Source of the DNA: Micromonospora chersina | Lineage (GTDB): Bacteria; Actinomycetota; Actinomycetes; Mycobacteriales; Micromonosporaceae | NCBI RefSeq assembly: GCF_900091475.1 | Contig: NZ_FMIB01000002.1 | Location: 2,418,001 to 2,482,000, forward strand | Length of the DNA stretch: 64,000 bases | Reading direction: 5' to 3' | Part shown: positions 24,981 to 34,075 of the stretch, piece by piece | How the letters are laid out: every line of letters starts with the position of its first letter | How positions within the stretch are numbered: position 1 is the stretch's first letter | Notes under the pieces: generated by a model | Databases searched by the model: none | Seen by the model: only the letters and a program-made list of their open reading frames with translations | What the model was told of the DNA's origin: nothing | Translations under genes and position numbers: made by a program

Positions 24981-27900
24981 TCAGTGACGCATGTTGACCC
25001 GGATGCCTCCGAACAACACTGGGCCAAACGAACTGACCCGGCCACGGCGCTTGAGTTCATTGAGCAGCTCATCGGTCCCGTCCCGTTCCTTCAACTTCGG
25101 ACGGTGCCGACCGACCCTGGTGAGCGGTTCGTACTCGTCGCCGAGCGCCAGGAGAATCTGGTCCAAGGCCGGCAGCCCGATGTCAGAGAGGTGGGGTATC
25201 AACAGATTCAGGATGTGCTCTGCGGGCGCTCCTGCTTCGCTGAGGTTGACCAGCAGCTCCACCGAAACGTCGTTGCCCTTGGCCGCCCACTCGCAGATCG
25301 CGATCGCGCCCTGCCGGGACAACCGACCGTATACGTATTCTGCGTCCTCGGCGATCGCGCGCTTAACGGCCGGTGCCACCCGTGGACTTCGCATCACCTT
25401 GGGCAGGTCGTCGCTCGATAGCATCAGCTCGCACACGTAGGACGCCAGGCCTTTCGACGCCGCGAAGTACTCCTCGCGGAGCGCGAACGGGCAACCGCCC
25501 ACCCGCGCATATGTCTCCGCAGCATCGGGTACCAGTTCGGCGTCCAGCAGCGCCGGGATCAGCTTCAGCCCGGCCTCGGTCAGGAGTTCGGGATTCAACC
25601 GGCCTGGGAGCTCGAGCTGCTTCACCAGCCGGACCCTCGCCACCGGGTCCAGGTCCTCGGCATTAGCCAGCGCATACCCGAGGTCGTACCGGGACTCCTC
25701 CTCCACCTCCTCGACCTCGGTGAGGTCGAGCCTGTTCAGGTTCTCCACCAGCTCCTCGCTGACACCGAACTTCCCTACAAACTGGCATACGTTCCAGACA
25801 GTCGGCGCAAACCGGCCCGCCGACACCACCGCGATCCACGCCGCATCGTCGAGCTCCTCCAAATCGGCCACCGTGCACGACGCCGATGCGCCCTCGGCAA
25901 CCGGCAGCACCGCCGATTCGGCGGCGTTGGCGACGTCGTTCAACACCGCGACGAACTCTTCCGAGGCATCGACTGTCACCTCCTTCTCCTCGCGGACTTG
26001 GAGGTAGCTGTCCAGGTTCCCGAGGATGTGGTCGTAGACGTCTGCGTTGGTCGCCCTCACCGCGTCAAGGGCTAGCGCGGTGCCTTCACCGAGCGCTGCG
26101 GACAGGTTCGCCCGAGTGACGGGGTACAGGCGAGCCTTGATCACTGCCTCGCGCTGTGCGTCGCCCAGCACGGCCAGGTCGCCGACCTGCGCGCCGAGAC
26201 GACGAACCAGGACGGCCACGTCAGCAGCAGCCTTCGGCGTCTCCACAGGCCCGACAAACGCTTGCATCCGGGCGTAATGCTCCGAGACGAAGTCTGCCAC
26301 CCGCTGCGAGGATTCGTAGTCGACGTCTCGGTCAGCGCTTCTGACAGCGGCATCGACGAGCGCAACGGCCGCCGCGAGGTCGATGGGGGCCTTCTCGACC
26401 AGATGGACGAACGCATGCTTCCAGCGAGGAACCAACTGGTTCACGAAGAGCTTCCTGGACGCGCCGTCCAGAAGGTACGCATCGATGAAGGATGAGTCGG
26501 TCCCGGCCCGCATGAGGAGCTTGTCGAGCGCCTTGTCCAGCCGGTCAGGACGCGTGGACAGGTAATGATCGAAAACCGCGAGGTTGAAGACGCTCTCGCC
26601 GTCGAGGAAGCGAGCGCCCATCTCCTTCTCAACTGCGTCAATGGAGGCAGCTTCGTCGAACCGGAAGCGGTGGTCTGCGCGATCGGCCTGGACGCAGTGG
26701 AGGATGAAGTTCATCGCGCTGACGCTGATGGCGATGCCGTGGTAGTCCGAGCAGTACAGCGTGAAGTTCTCGTCGATGTGGCCCCTGGCGAGGAGGTCGT
26801 GGGCCAAGGGCGACACGAGGTCGGCGACGATGCTATCCAGGTTGCGTTCGACGCCGCTGTCGGTGGGCATGACCAGGTCCGTCCTGGCCATGAGCTGCGC
26901 CATCGTCGCTTTCGCGACGAAGTCCTTGGTCTCGAGCGCGGTCCGGGAGGCGTGCTGGAGACGTGCGACATCAGCATCGATGGCGTCATCCAACGCAGCC
27001 GCCTCATCGCCGACCAGCGCGATCACGTCATCGAACGACAGGGTGACTCCACCGTATCCGGGTTGGATGAGATGCACGTCATCGCGGGTCTCGTGCAGCG
27101 ACCTCCAAAGGTCGCTGGACGTTAGTTCCGAGAGCGCGTAGTTCGCCGACTGGTACTGGAGGACCGGCACGCCACCGCGCCGCCCGGCCCGGTGAACAAT
27201 GGGCAACACCTTCTGGAGTCGTTCGCCGGCGGCTTTCGCGTGCTTGTCCCACGCCCTGTTCGACGCGATCCGGTCTAGTGCCTCCTTGCTGACCGCTGCC
27301 TGGTGGCTTGTCTGATACTTGACCAGGTCGCGGAAAGCCTGATGGGCCTCATCGATCTTGCTCGTGCCAAGCCGGATGGCCTCGAAGTCCTCGAGGTGCA
27401 GGTTCTTGTAGACCATCATCGCGAACAGTCGGTCCGCAGTGAGGCCCTTGAGGCCCTTCTCTCCTAGGACCGAAGCACGGTAGATCTCGAACTCATTGCG
27501 GATGTTGCGAATCAGGCGCATGTCGGTCAGATGCGTGCCCACCAGATTCACTAGCGCAGTCGAAGGTTGCTCGTCAGATGCGGCGAACTCCGCCGTCAAC
27601 AGGTCCCGCGCCGAACGGTGCGTGATGAACGGAACCATCGGGACAACCAGGTCGAAGAACTTCGTTCTGTTCGCCGACGGAGCGGATTCCAGAGCTGACG
27701 CACGAGCCGATGCCGCATCGGTATCGGCGTCCGCGTCGCCGTCCGGGGCGGCCTCGATGTTGAGTTGCTCGAAGATGCTGTCACGGACCGCATACACGAA
27801 TCGAACCGGCCGCGACTTGATCTGTTCGGAGTTGTTCAAGACGGTGTTCAGTTCACGTAGCGTTTCGAAGATGTGAGGGTCCCTGAAACGGTCTAGGTCC

Positions 27901-28673
27901 TCAAAGATCGCGACCTGGGTCTTCGTTCTCTGGAAAAAATAGACGATCTCGTCGAGGTATTCATCGAAGTACGAGTTTTCCTTCGCGCTGAGCTTGACTG
28001 CTGCTCCGCCCGCGGAGACGCTTTCCACCCGCAGTCGGCTCCGCAGAGCACGCAAACCCAGGAACCAGATCACGCCCAGGAACACGCCGAGCCCAGCCAC
28101 GATGGCCCATGGCACCCAGCCATGACTGGTGACCAGAGCCTGGGGCCCCACCTTCTCCACGCGATTCACCAGCCCAAGCAGGACCGCGACCACGAAGAAT
28201 CCAACCGCGACTGCGGCAGCCCAGATCACCGCCGGTCCGGGCCTGAACGAGTCGATGCGGAAGTACCTCGACCCCGGCATGTCCGAGGGCGCCTTGCGAT
28301 AGAGGAGCTGCTTAACGATCTCTTTCTGAATGAGGTTCGTCAGTGGTGCGGGCGTCCCGTCCTCCTTGATGCGCTCCCGCTTCTCGTCGCCAACCCCCAA
28401 GCTCGACAGCGACAGATTGACCCAGTTGATCCTCTGCTCGTCCAGACCTGCTTGGACGCCGAGGATGACACTGCTTTTTCCGCTGCCGTAGTGCCCCGCG
28501 AGCGCGATGTTCGTCGCGGCGTTCGCAGACCTGTTGGCCAAGACTTTGAGGAGAACCGCTGCATGCCGCCCGTGCAGGCTCTCCTCGTATATGGGTCCGA
28601 GACTCCGAAGGACCGGCACATCGAGCTGCAATGCGGACTGTCTGGCCGGGCGCACTCGTGACATGGACGGCAT
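24981..28673 (-). CDS. YobI-type membrane P-loop NTPase
   Basis: 1230 residues. The Walker A GHYGSGKSS (60-68) and Walker B VAIFEDLDR (254-262) define a KAP/YobI-like P-loop NTPase; two transmembrane helices (about 147-168 and 186-207) are inserted between them, so the ATPase core straddles the membrane. The C-terminal ~900 residues are helical, leucine- and acid-rich and repeat-like, as in STAND sensor proteins. This matches the YobI-like NTPase family of Firmicutes and Actinobacteria, whose role is unproven. It lies alone on the minus strand beside restriction remnants, which suggests defence. ATG at 28673 or three codons later at 28664. The NTPase assignment is firm; function is inferred. 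Confidence 0.85.
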   Translation of the reverse strand: MPSMSRVRPARQSALQLDVPVLRSLGPIYEESLHGRHAAVLLKVLANRSANAATNIALAGHYGSGKSSVILGVQAGLDEQRINWVNLSLSSLGVGDEKRERIKEDGTPAPLTNLIQKEIVKQLLYRKAPSDMPGSRYFRIDSFRPGPAVIWAAAVAVGFFVVAVLLGLVNRVEKVGPQALVTSHGWVPWAIVAGLGVFLGVIWFLGLRALRSRLRVESVSAGGAAVKLSAKENSYFDEYLDEIVYFFQRTKTQVAIFEDLDRFRDPHIFETLRELNTVLNNSEQIKSRPVRFVYAVRDSIFEQLNIEAAPDGDADADTDAASARASALESAPSANRTKFFDLVVPMVPFITHRSARDLLTAEFAASDEQPSTALVNLVGTHLTDMRLIRNIRNEFEIYRASVLGEKGLKGLTADRLFAMMVYKNLHLEDFEAIRLGTSKIDEAHQAFRDLVKYQTSHQAAVSKEALDRIASNRAWDKHAKAAGERLQKVLPIVHRAGRRGGVPVLQYQSANYALSELTSSDLWRSLHETRDDVHLIQPGYGGVTLSFDDVIALVGDEAAALDDAIDADVARLQHASRTALETKDFVAKATMAQLMARTDLVMPTDSGVERNLDSIVADLVSPLAHDLLARGHIDENFTLYCSDYHGIAISVSAMNFILHCVQADRADHRFRFDEAASIDAVEKEMGARFLDGESVFNLAVFDHYLSTRPDRLDKALDKLLMRAGTDSSFIDAYLLDGASRKLFVNQLVPRWKHAFVHLVEKAPIDLAAAVALVDAAVRSADRDVDYESSQRVADFVSEHYARMQAFVGPVETPKAAADVAVLVRRLGAQVGDLAVLGDAQREAVIKARLYPVTRANLSAALGEGTALALDAVRATNADVYDHILGNLDSYLQVREEKEVTVDASEEFVAVLNDVANAAESAVLPVAEGASASCTVADLEELDDAAWIAVVSAGRFAPTVWNVCQFVGKFGVSEELVENLNRLDLTEVEEVEEESRYDLGYALANAEDLDPVARVRLVKQLELPGRLNPELLTEAGLKLIPALLDAELVPDAAETYARVGGCPFALREEYFAASKGLASYVCELMLSSDDLPKVMRSPRVAPAVKRAIAEDAEYVYGRLSRQGAIAICEWAAKGNDVSVELLVNLSEAGAPAEHILNLLIPHLSDIGLPALDQILLALGDEYEPLTRVGRHRPKLKERDGTDELLNELKRRGRVSSFGPVLFGGIRVNMRH

Positions 28674-29049
28674 CTTACGAACAGGGTCCGACTTGTTCGC
28701 GAGCCCGGATCCGGGTGGCGGAGCCGAGGCCTACCGGAGGAAATCCCAACACAGACCGCCGTGGACAACACCAATCCCCCAGCGGCGCAGCGGCTGCCAC
28801 TCCGACCGTGGCAGCACGTCCCGCAGGGGTCGGCCGCACAGCGGCCGCGCAACAAGCTCCACCCGTAGCCGGTGGGGACTCATCGCCGCTGGTGCTAGTC
28901 ACCCGGCCCCGACCACGATGTCTGGTCGTCGCTCAACCTGCGCAGCGCTGACAGTCAGAGGAGACGGTGGAAACCGCCGTGATGTTGTCGACGGGACCGA
29001 CGAGCATGTTGCCGGGCCATGAAGGAGTGCCGCGTTCCCCGAGGCCAGG

Positions 29050-29078
29050 ATGGGGAGCAGGTTGCCGCTGCTCCCCAT
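29050..29078. terminator. Hairpin near island end
   Basis: ATGGGGAGCAG pairs perfectly with CTGCTCCCCAT (11 bp) around a 7-base loop. Confidence 0.55.
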
Positions 29079-29109
29079 CTGCTCCCAATTTAAGGGGAAG
29101 CAACGCGAA

Positions 29110-29140
29110 AGCCCGTTACCGGTGGTTCCGGTTACGGGCT
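29110..29140 (-). terminator. Terminator downstream of tRNA-Val
   Basis: A 12-bp stem (AGCCCGTTACCG and its complement with one mismatch) around a 7-base loop, 22 bases past the mature 3' end of the tRNA. Confidence 0.65.
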
Positions 29141-29162
29141 CGCTACCTGCAGATATTCACGG

Positions 29163-29234
29163 TGGGCGATACTGGGATCGAACCAGTGACCTCTTCGGTG
29201 TGAACGAAGCGCTCTCCCGCTGAGCTAATCGCCC
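29163..29234 (-). tRNA. tRNA-Val(CAC)
   Basis: The minus strand reads GGGCGATTAGCTCAGC at the 5' end, an anticodon arm CTTCG-TTCACAC-CGAAG with anticodon CAC, and a T-arm ACTGGTTCGATCCCAGT closing on ATCGCCC plus discriminator A. All stems pair. CCA is not fully encoded (CCG follows). Its 3' end faces the accessory island, the usual integration site of actinomycete elements. Confidence 0.97.
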
Positions 29235-29284
29235 TCAGCGCCGATGACTCTACCTGATCGAGACCCCGGACCAAAAACCGGGTC

Positions 29285-29824
29285 TCAGTGGGTCGCGAGG
29301 TAGTGCAGCGTCCGCGCCACGAGGTCGATGCCGAGGCTGTACTTGAGCGACAGCCACACCACTACCGACACGAACACGAGCCCGACGGCGCCCAGGGCGC
29401 AGCGTACGGGCAGCGACCGGCTGGTGACCCAGCGCGTCCAGGCGTTGACGTGCCGGCGGGTGAAGGCGAGCAGCCGCCGGGCCCAGTGGAATTCGACGGC
29501 CCAGACGCCGAGGCCGGCGATCACCAGGAGCCAGCCGGGCCCGGGCAGCGGGATCAGCGCGAGGCCGACGGTGACGACGATGGCGCCGAGCACGCCGATG
29601 AAGATCTTGAGGGCGACGCGGCCGGTGGGGTTGGCCCGGATGAGTTCGAGGGTGGTGTGCAGGCGGCCTCGCCATCCGGCCTGGCGCCGCTCCACGAGAG
29701 CGGTCCGCGGACCCCCTTCGACAGGCACCTCGTACCCCCGACTTTCGGCTGCTCGGGCCGCACCTTTCGGCGGTCCGGCCGTGGTCCTCGCTGCTACCGA
29801 GGAACCCCTCGTGACCATTTCCAC
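29285..29824 (-). CDS. TIGR02611 (PGPGW) membrane protein
   Basis: 179 residues. Two N-proximal helices separated by the family signature IPLPGPGW, and a C-terminal helix; the N-terminal ~60 residues are charged and disordered. The PGPGW family is a small actinobacterial membrane family of unknown role. First chromosomal gene beyond tRNA-Val, minus strand. Confidence 0.8.
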   Translation of the reverse strand: MEMVTRGSSVAARTTAGPPKGAARAAESRGYEVPVEGGPRTALVERRQAGWRGRLHTTLELIRANPTGRVALKIFIGVLGAIVVTVGLALIPLPGPGWLLVIAGLGVWAVEFHWARRLLAFTRRHVNAWTRWVTSRSLPVRCALGAVGLVFVSVVVWLSLKYSLGIDLVARTLHYLATH

Positions 29825-30091
29825 CCCCAGTGTCGCCCGGGACCGTCACCCTCGCTGAGGACTGGACGTTACCGGAGTAAGTCGACGACTGAACCACCCG
29901 TTGCCGGGCGGGATGACGGATCGGGCGGAAGCGGAAATCCTACAAGAACTCTCACGTTCTCGAAGGCTTTCCGACCCCCTTCCCACCACTGGGTGAAGTC
30001 AGCGTATGGCGGAGCGTAGCCAGGAGCAGCACCTGAGTATGGGAAAAGCGGGACACGCGCGTTCCGCAGCGGTGCCGGGGGGAGAACGTCC

Positions 30092-30523
30092 ATGAGTGTC
30101 ATCCGACCGACGACCGTAGAGGTCGAGACGTCGCTAAGGCTCGTCGCGCCTGACGCCACCGCCTTGCCGGTGCGTGCCAGTCTGCGTTACGACCCTGCTG
30201 ACCCGTATGCGGTCCATGTCCTGTTCCACGCCGAATCCGCCGGTGGCGAGGCGGTGAGCTGGTCGTTCGCCCGCGAACTGCTGGTCACCGGTCTCGACGA
30301 GCCGGCCGGCATCGGCGACGTCCGGGTCTGGCCGTGGGCCACGCCGCGCGGCGACTTCGTCGCGCTCGCGCTGTCGTCCCCGGACGGCAACGCCCTCTTC
30401 GAGGTCCCGCGCAGCGTGCTGGTGCGCTTCCTGCGCCGGACCTACGTCGTCGTCCCGCGCGGCCGCGAGGCCGAGCACCTGGACGTCGACACGGCGGTGA
30501 ACCGGCTGCTCGCCGGCCGCTGA
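30092..30523 (+). CDS. ssgB: SsgA/SsgB-family sporulation regulator
   Basis: 143 residues with the full SsgA-like fold: SLRYDPADPYAVHVLFH, then WSFARELLVTGL and GDVRVWPW. In Streptomyces SsgB recruits FtsZ to sporulation septa; this protein is closest in length and spacing to SsgB. ATG start with GGGGAGAA upstream. A single-gene unit ending in a strong terminator. The SsgB assignment over other SsgA-like proteins is by similarity only. Confidence 0.85.
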   Translation: MSVIRPTTVEVETSLRLVAPDATALPVRASLRYDPADPYAVHVLFHAESAGGEAVSWSFARELLVTGLDEPAGIGDVRVWPWATPRGDFVALALSSPDGNALFEVPRSVLVRFLRRTYVVVPRGREAEHLDVDTAVNRLLAGR

Positions 30524-30534
30524 CACGGCACACC

Positions 30535-30569
30535 GGGGCCGCGCGGATCTGCCGAGTCCGCGCGGCCCC
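30535..30569. terminator. Bidirectional terminator
   Basis: GGGGCCGCGCGGA pairs with TCCGCGCGGCCCC (13 bp) around a 9-base loop, between convergent genes. Confidence 0.8.
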
Positions 30570-30593
30570 GGGCCGTCAGTGCCGGGGTACGCC

Positions 30594-31370
30594 TCAGCCG
30601 TGCGTGGTGATCCCGCCGTCGACCGGGATGACCGCCCCGGTCAGGTACGCGCCGGCCCGCGACGACAGGTAGATCGCCGTGCCCGCCATGTCCTCGGGGC
30701 GGCCGATCCGGCCCAGCGGCACCTGCTGCTCGATGGCCGCGCGGGAGGCCGGGTCGTCCAGCGCGAAGGCCATCATCTTGCTCTCGAACGGCCCCGGCGC
30801 GATCGCGTTGACAGTGATCTGCTCGCCGGCGAGCTGGTGGGCGAGGCTGCGGGTGAGCATGTGCACGGCCGCCTTGGTCGCCGAGTAGGCGTACACCTCC
30901 ATCCACGGCACGCGGATGCCGTCGATCGAGCCGATGTTGATCACGCGGGCCGGGTCGTCGGGGGTGGCTGCCGCGCGCAGCGCGGGCAGCAGCGCGGTGG
31001 TGAGCCGGAAGACGGCCTTGACGTTCACCGCCCAGAGCTTGTCGAACGCGGTCTCCGGGTACGACTCCAGCGGCGCGCCCCACGTGGCGCCGGCGTTGTT
31101 GACCAGCACGTCGAGCCGGTCGGTGCGCTCCCGCACGGCCTGCGCCAGCCCGATCGCGCCCTCGTCGTGGCCCAGGTCGGCGGGGATCGCCTCGCAGTGT
31201 CCCTCGGCGGAGAGTTCCTTGGCCACGGCCTCGCAGACGTCGGCCTTGCGCGAGGAGATGATGACCTTTGCGCCGGCCCGGACGAAGCCCTGGGCGATCA
31301 TCAGGCCGATCCCCCGTGAGCCGCCGGTGACCAGGACCGTCTTGCCTTCGACCGAGAACAGATCCGTCAT
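30594..31370 (-). CDS. Short-chain dehydrogenase/reductase
   Basis: 258 residues from ATG 31370 (or 31376). Rossmann motif TGGSRGIG (15-22), NNAG (91-94) and catalytic Ser148, Tyr162 and Lys166 are all present. It is a classical SDR using NAD(P)H; the substrate is unknown, with glucose-dehydrogenase-like or rhamnolipid-type ketoreductases as nearest relatives. Divergent from an AraC regulator, which probably controls it. Confidence 0.85.
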   Translation of the reverse strand: MTDLFSVEGKTVLVTGGSRGIGLMIAQGFVRAGAKVIISSRKADVCEAVAKELSAEGHCEAIPADLGHDEGAIGLAQAVRERTDRLDVLVNNAGATWGAPLESYPETAFDKLWAVNVKAVFRLTTALLPALRAAATPDDPARVINIGSIDGIRVPWMEVYAYSATKAAVHMLTRSLAHQLAGEQITVNAIAPGPFESKMMAFALDDPASRAAIEQQVPLGRIGRPEDMAGTAIYLSSRAGAYLTGAVIPVDGGITTHG

Positions 31371-31424
31371 GCCCATCCCATCGCCCGTGTGCGGGGCCGC
31401 GGGCCGGTCGGCCGACCCGGGCGC

Positions 31425-31436
31425 TACCGATCGGTA
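31425..31436. promoter_or_regulatory. 12-bp palindrome between SDR and AraC genes
   Basis: TACCGATCGGTA is fully palindromic and lies between the divergent starts at 31370 and 31522; a related half GTTACCGTCGG recurs near 31507. A candidate operator. Confidence 0.4.
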
Positions 31437-31521
31437 ACCTAACCGTCCCTGGTCAGTGCCGACAAGACCGGCCATAACCGTCGAGATGCAAGGTGCGCGG
31501 CGGGCGGTTACCGTCGGGACG

Positions 31522-32436
31522 ATGGTCACTACCGGTCAGCCCTCCCCGGCCACCCGCACCGACCTGTCCACGCCTGCCGTCGACCCGGACGGGATCGTCA
31601 CCGGTGCGCTCGCCGACCTGGCGCCGGCGTCCGGCTGGTCGCGGCCGGTCCTGCTCGACGCCGACCTGCTGATCCTGGTCACCCACGGTCACGGCAGCGC
31701 CGAGCTGGACTTCCGGGCCCTGCCGTGCCGCCCGGGCACGCTGCTGCGGGCCCGGCCCGGTCAGGTGCTGCGTTGCCTCGGTCCGCAGCTCGACGCGACG
31801 GTGGTGCGCTGGGGTCCGGCGACCCTGCGCGGCCTCGACGTCGACCCGGACGCGGTGCCGGCGTACCGGCAGCTCGCCGGGGAGGACGAGGACGCGGTGA
31901 TCAGCGAGGTGACCCAGCTGGCCGTGGACGCCGACCGGCACGCGGGGATGCCGGCCGCGGCGGCGCTGCTGCGCCACCAGCTCGCCGTGCTGCTGCTGCG
32001 GCTGAGCCTGCTCCCGGGCGGCGAGGAGCGGGCCACGCCGCGGGCCGAGACGGAGACCTTCCGGCGGATGTGCCGGGAGGTCGAGCGCGGCTACCGGCAC
32101 ACCCGCCGGGTGGAGGACTACGCGGCCCAGCTCGGCTGCTCGGTGCGTACGCTGACCCGGGCCTGCCTGGCGGTCACCGGCCGCAGCGCCAAGCAGGTGA
32201 TCGACGAGCGGGTGGCGTTGCAGGCCAGCCGGCTGCTCGCGGCCACCGACGAGCCGATCGCCCGGATCGGCCGGCGGCTCGGCTTCCCCGAGCCGACCAA
32301 CTTCGGTCGCTTCTTCACCCGGGAGGTCGGGGTGAGCCCGGGGGCCTTCCGGGCCGCCCGGGAGCAGCCGCTGCCCGTCCGCATGGTGCGCCCTCGCCCG
32401 CCCGCCGACTCCCCCGCGCCCGCCGGCCGGGCATGA
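31522..32436 (+). CDS. AraC-family transcriptional regulator
   Basis: 304 residues from ATG 31522. The N-terminal half is a cupin-like effector domain (ADLLILVTHGHGSAELDF). The C-terminus carries the two AraC helix-turn-helix motifs, the second ending in RRLGFPEPTNFGRFFTREVG. The neighbouring SDR is the likely target. Seven bases upstream of the Rrf2 gene. Confidence 0.85.
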   Translation: MVTTGQPSPATRTDLSTPAVDPDGIVTGALADLAPASGWSRPVLLDADLLILVTHGHGSAELDFRALPCRPGTLLRARPGQVLRCLGPQLDATVVRWGPATLRGLDVDPDAVPAYRQLAGEDEDAVISEVTQLAVDADRHAGMPAAAALLRHQLAVLLLRLSLLPGGEERATPRAETETFRRMCREVERGYRHTRRVEDYAAQLGCSVRTLTRACLAVTGRSAKQVIDERVALQASRLLAATDEPIARIGRRLGFPEPTNFGRFFTREVGVSPGAFRAAREQPLPVRMVRPRPPADSPAPAGRA

Positions 32437-32443
32437 TGGCACT

Positions 32444-32899
32444 GTGCAGATCTCCGCGCGCGGCGACTACGCGGTCCGGGCCGCACTGAGCCTGGCCACC
32501 GCGTACCCCACCCTGCTGTCCACCCAGGCCATCGCGGCGGAGCAGGACATGCCCCGCAAGTTCCTGGAGGCGGTCCTGGCCGACCTGCGCCGGGCCGGGA
32601 TCGTCCGGGCCCAGCGCGGCGCCGAGGGCGGCTACACCCTGGCCCGGCCGCCGCGCGACGTCACCATCGGGCAGATCCTGCGCGCCGTCGACGGTCCGCT
32701 CGCCGGGGTACGCGGGCTGCGCCCCGAGGAGACGCAGTACGAGGGCGCGGCCGAGAACCTGCCGCGGCTCTGGGTGGCCGTCCGCGCCGCCGTCCGGCAG
32801 GTGGTCGACGAGGTGAGCCTGGCCGAGATGGCCAGCGGGAAGCTCCCGGGCCACGTCCGCAAGCTGATCGCCCGCCCCGACGCCTGGGAGCCCCGCTGA
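32444..32899 (+). CDS. Rrf2-family regulator lacking cysteines
   Basis: 151 residues. Winged helix beginning MQISARGDYAVRAALSLA, and RGAEGGYTLARPP is the Rrf2 signature. The three cysteines of iron-sulfur Rrf2 proteins (IscR, NsrR) are absent. This resembles CymR, a cysteine-metabolism repressor. It lies next to the sulfur operon on the other strand, so sulfur control is a reasonable inference. GTG start. Confidence 0.85.
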   Translation: MQISARGDYAVRAALSLATAYPTLLSTQAIAAEQDMPRKFLEAVLADLRRAGIVRAQRGAEGGYTLARPPRDVTIGQILRAVDGPLAGVRGLRPEETQYEGAAENLPRLWVAVRAAVRQVVDEVSLAEMASGKLPGHVRKLIARPDAWEPR

Positions 32900-32903
32900 C
32901 CCC

Positions 32904-33515
32904 TCAGAGGGTGCCGACCACCTCGGCGTAGTCGAGCCGGGGCAGCCGCTCCCGCCAGGCGTCCGGCGCCGGGCGGCCGATGTTCATGAGCAGCAGCACC
33001 CGGTGCCGGCCGTCCGGGAAGAACTCGCGCTCCACCCCGGCCGCGTCGAACCCGGCCATCGGGCCGGCGGCCAGCCCGGCGGCGCGTACCCCGACCAGCA
33101 GGTAGCCGATCTGGAGCGCCGCGTTGAACCGGGCCTGGGCCTCCCGGCCGGCCGGGTCGCCGGTGAACCAGTCCCGCGCGCCGGGCCGGTGCGGGAACAG
33201 CTCGGGCAGCCGGTCGTGCCAGTCCACGTCGGCGGCGAGCACCGCGGTCAGCGGCGCGCTCGCCGTCTTGTCCCGGTTGCCGGAGCTGAGGTACGGCAGC
33301 AGCCGGGCCCGCGCCGGCGCCGAGCGCAGCAGCAGCACCCGCAGCGGCTGGGCGTTCATCGCGGTCGGTCCGTTGCGGACCAGGTCGTGGATGGCCCGCA
33401 CCTGCTCCTCGTCGACCGGTTCGTCGGTGAACGCGTTGGCCGTGCGGGCCGCCCGGAACAGCAGGTCCTGGGCGGCCCGGTCGAGCGCGAGCAGTTCGCC
33501 GGCGGGTGCGCTCAC
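32904..33515 (-). CDS. Nitroreductase family, malonic semialdehyde reductase-like
   Basis: 203 residues, FMN-dependent. RTANAFTDEPVDEEQVRAIHDL and NGPTAMNAQPLR are typical of RutE/HadB-type proteins. The start GTG overlaps the upstream stop in GTGA, coupling it to the flavin reductase. A supporting role in flavin or reactive-carbonyl metabolism within the sulfur operon is inferred. Confidence 0.75.
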   Translation of the reverse strand: MSAPAGELLALDRAAQDLLFRAARTANAFTDEPVDEEQVRAIHDLVRNGPTAMNAQPLRVLLLRSAPARARLLPYLSSGNRDKTASAPLTAVLAADVDWHDRLPELFPHRPGARDWFTGDPAGREAQARFNAALQIGYLLVGVRAAGLAAGPMAGFDAAGVEREFFPDGRHRVLLLMNIGRPAPDAWRERLPRLDYAEVVGTL

Positions 33516-34075
33516 CACGTCCCCGGCCAGGCGCCCAGCGTGGTGGTGTAGCCGCCGCGGTGGTGCACCAGCGGGTCACCGTCCTCGCCCGCGCCGAGCG
33601 CCAGGGGTTCGGCGAGCACGAGGGTGTGGTCACCGGCCTCGATCCGGCGGACCACCCGGCAGAGCAGCACGGCCAGGGCGTCACCGATCAGCGGCACCCC
33701 GAACGGGCCGGCCGCCCAGCCGGGGTGGGCGGCGAACCTGTCGATCCCGCTGGTGGCGAAGATCCGCGCGACCTCCTGCTGGCCGGAGGCGAGCAGGTGC
33801 ACGGCCACGTGCTCGGCCCGTTCCACTGTCGGCCAGCTCGACGACTCCCGGCCCAGGCAGAACGAGACCAGCGGCGGGTCCAGCGACACCGAGGTGAACG
33901 AGGTGGCGGTGAAGCCGGCCGGCGGCAGCGACGGCAGGCGCCGGCCGCCGTGCAGGCCGGGCGTGGTGACCACGGTGACCGTGGACGCCTGCCGGCGCAG
34001 CAGACCGCGGAACGTGTCGGAGTCGACCGGGCGCAGCTCCACGGTGCCGGCACCGGGCCGGTCCACGGTGGTCAC
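33512..34075 (-). CDS. Flavin reductase
   Basis: 187 residues. FGTA-type flavin reductase fold with FTATSFTSVSLDPPLVSFC, PLVSFCLG and the DHTLVLAEPL motif near the end. It would supply reduced FMN to the adjacent monooxygenase. ATGA overlap with the upstream gene. Confidence 0.85.
   Translation of the reverse strand: MTTVDRPGAGTVELRPVDSDTFRGLLRRQASTVTVVTTPGLHGGRRLPSLPPAGFTATSFTSVSLDPPLVSFCLGRESSSWPTVERAEHVAVHLLASGQQEVARIFATSGIDRFAAHPGWAAGPFGVPLIGDALAVLLCRVVRRIEAGDHTLVLAEPLALGAGEDGDPLVHHRGGYTTTLGAWPGTW

Larger units (their letters stand above)
28674..29162. other. Gap between island and tRNA-Val
   Basis: About 490 bases with no credible gene. It holds two hairpins (29050-29078 and 29110-29140) just beyond the tRNA 3' end. 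The island-chromosome junction should lie at or near 29163. Confidence 0.5.

Noticed and set aside
28967..29203. Short frame ending in VGDTGIEPVTSSV across tRNA-Val
   Set aside because: This is the common artefact of translating the antisense of a tRNA gene.
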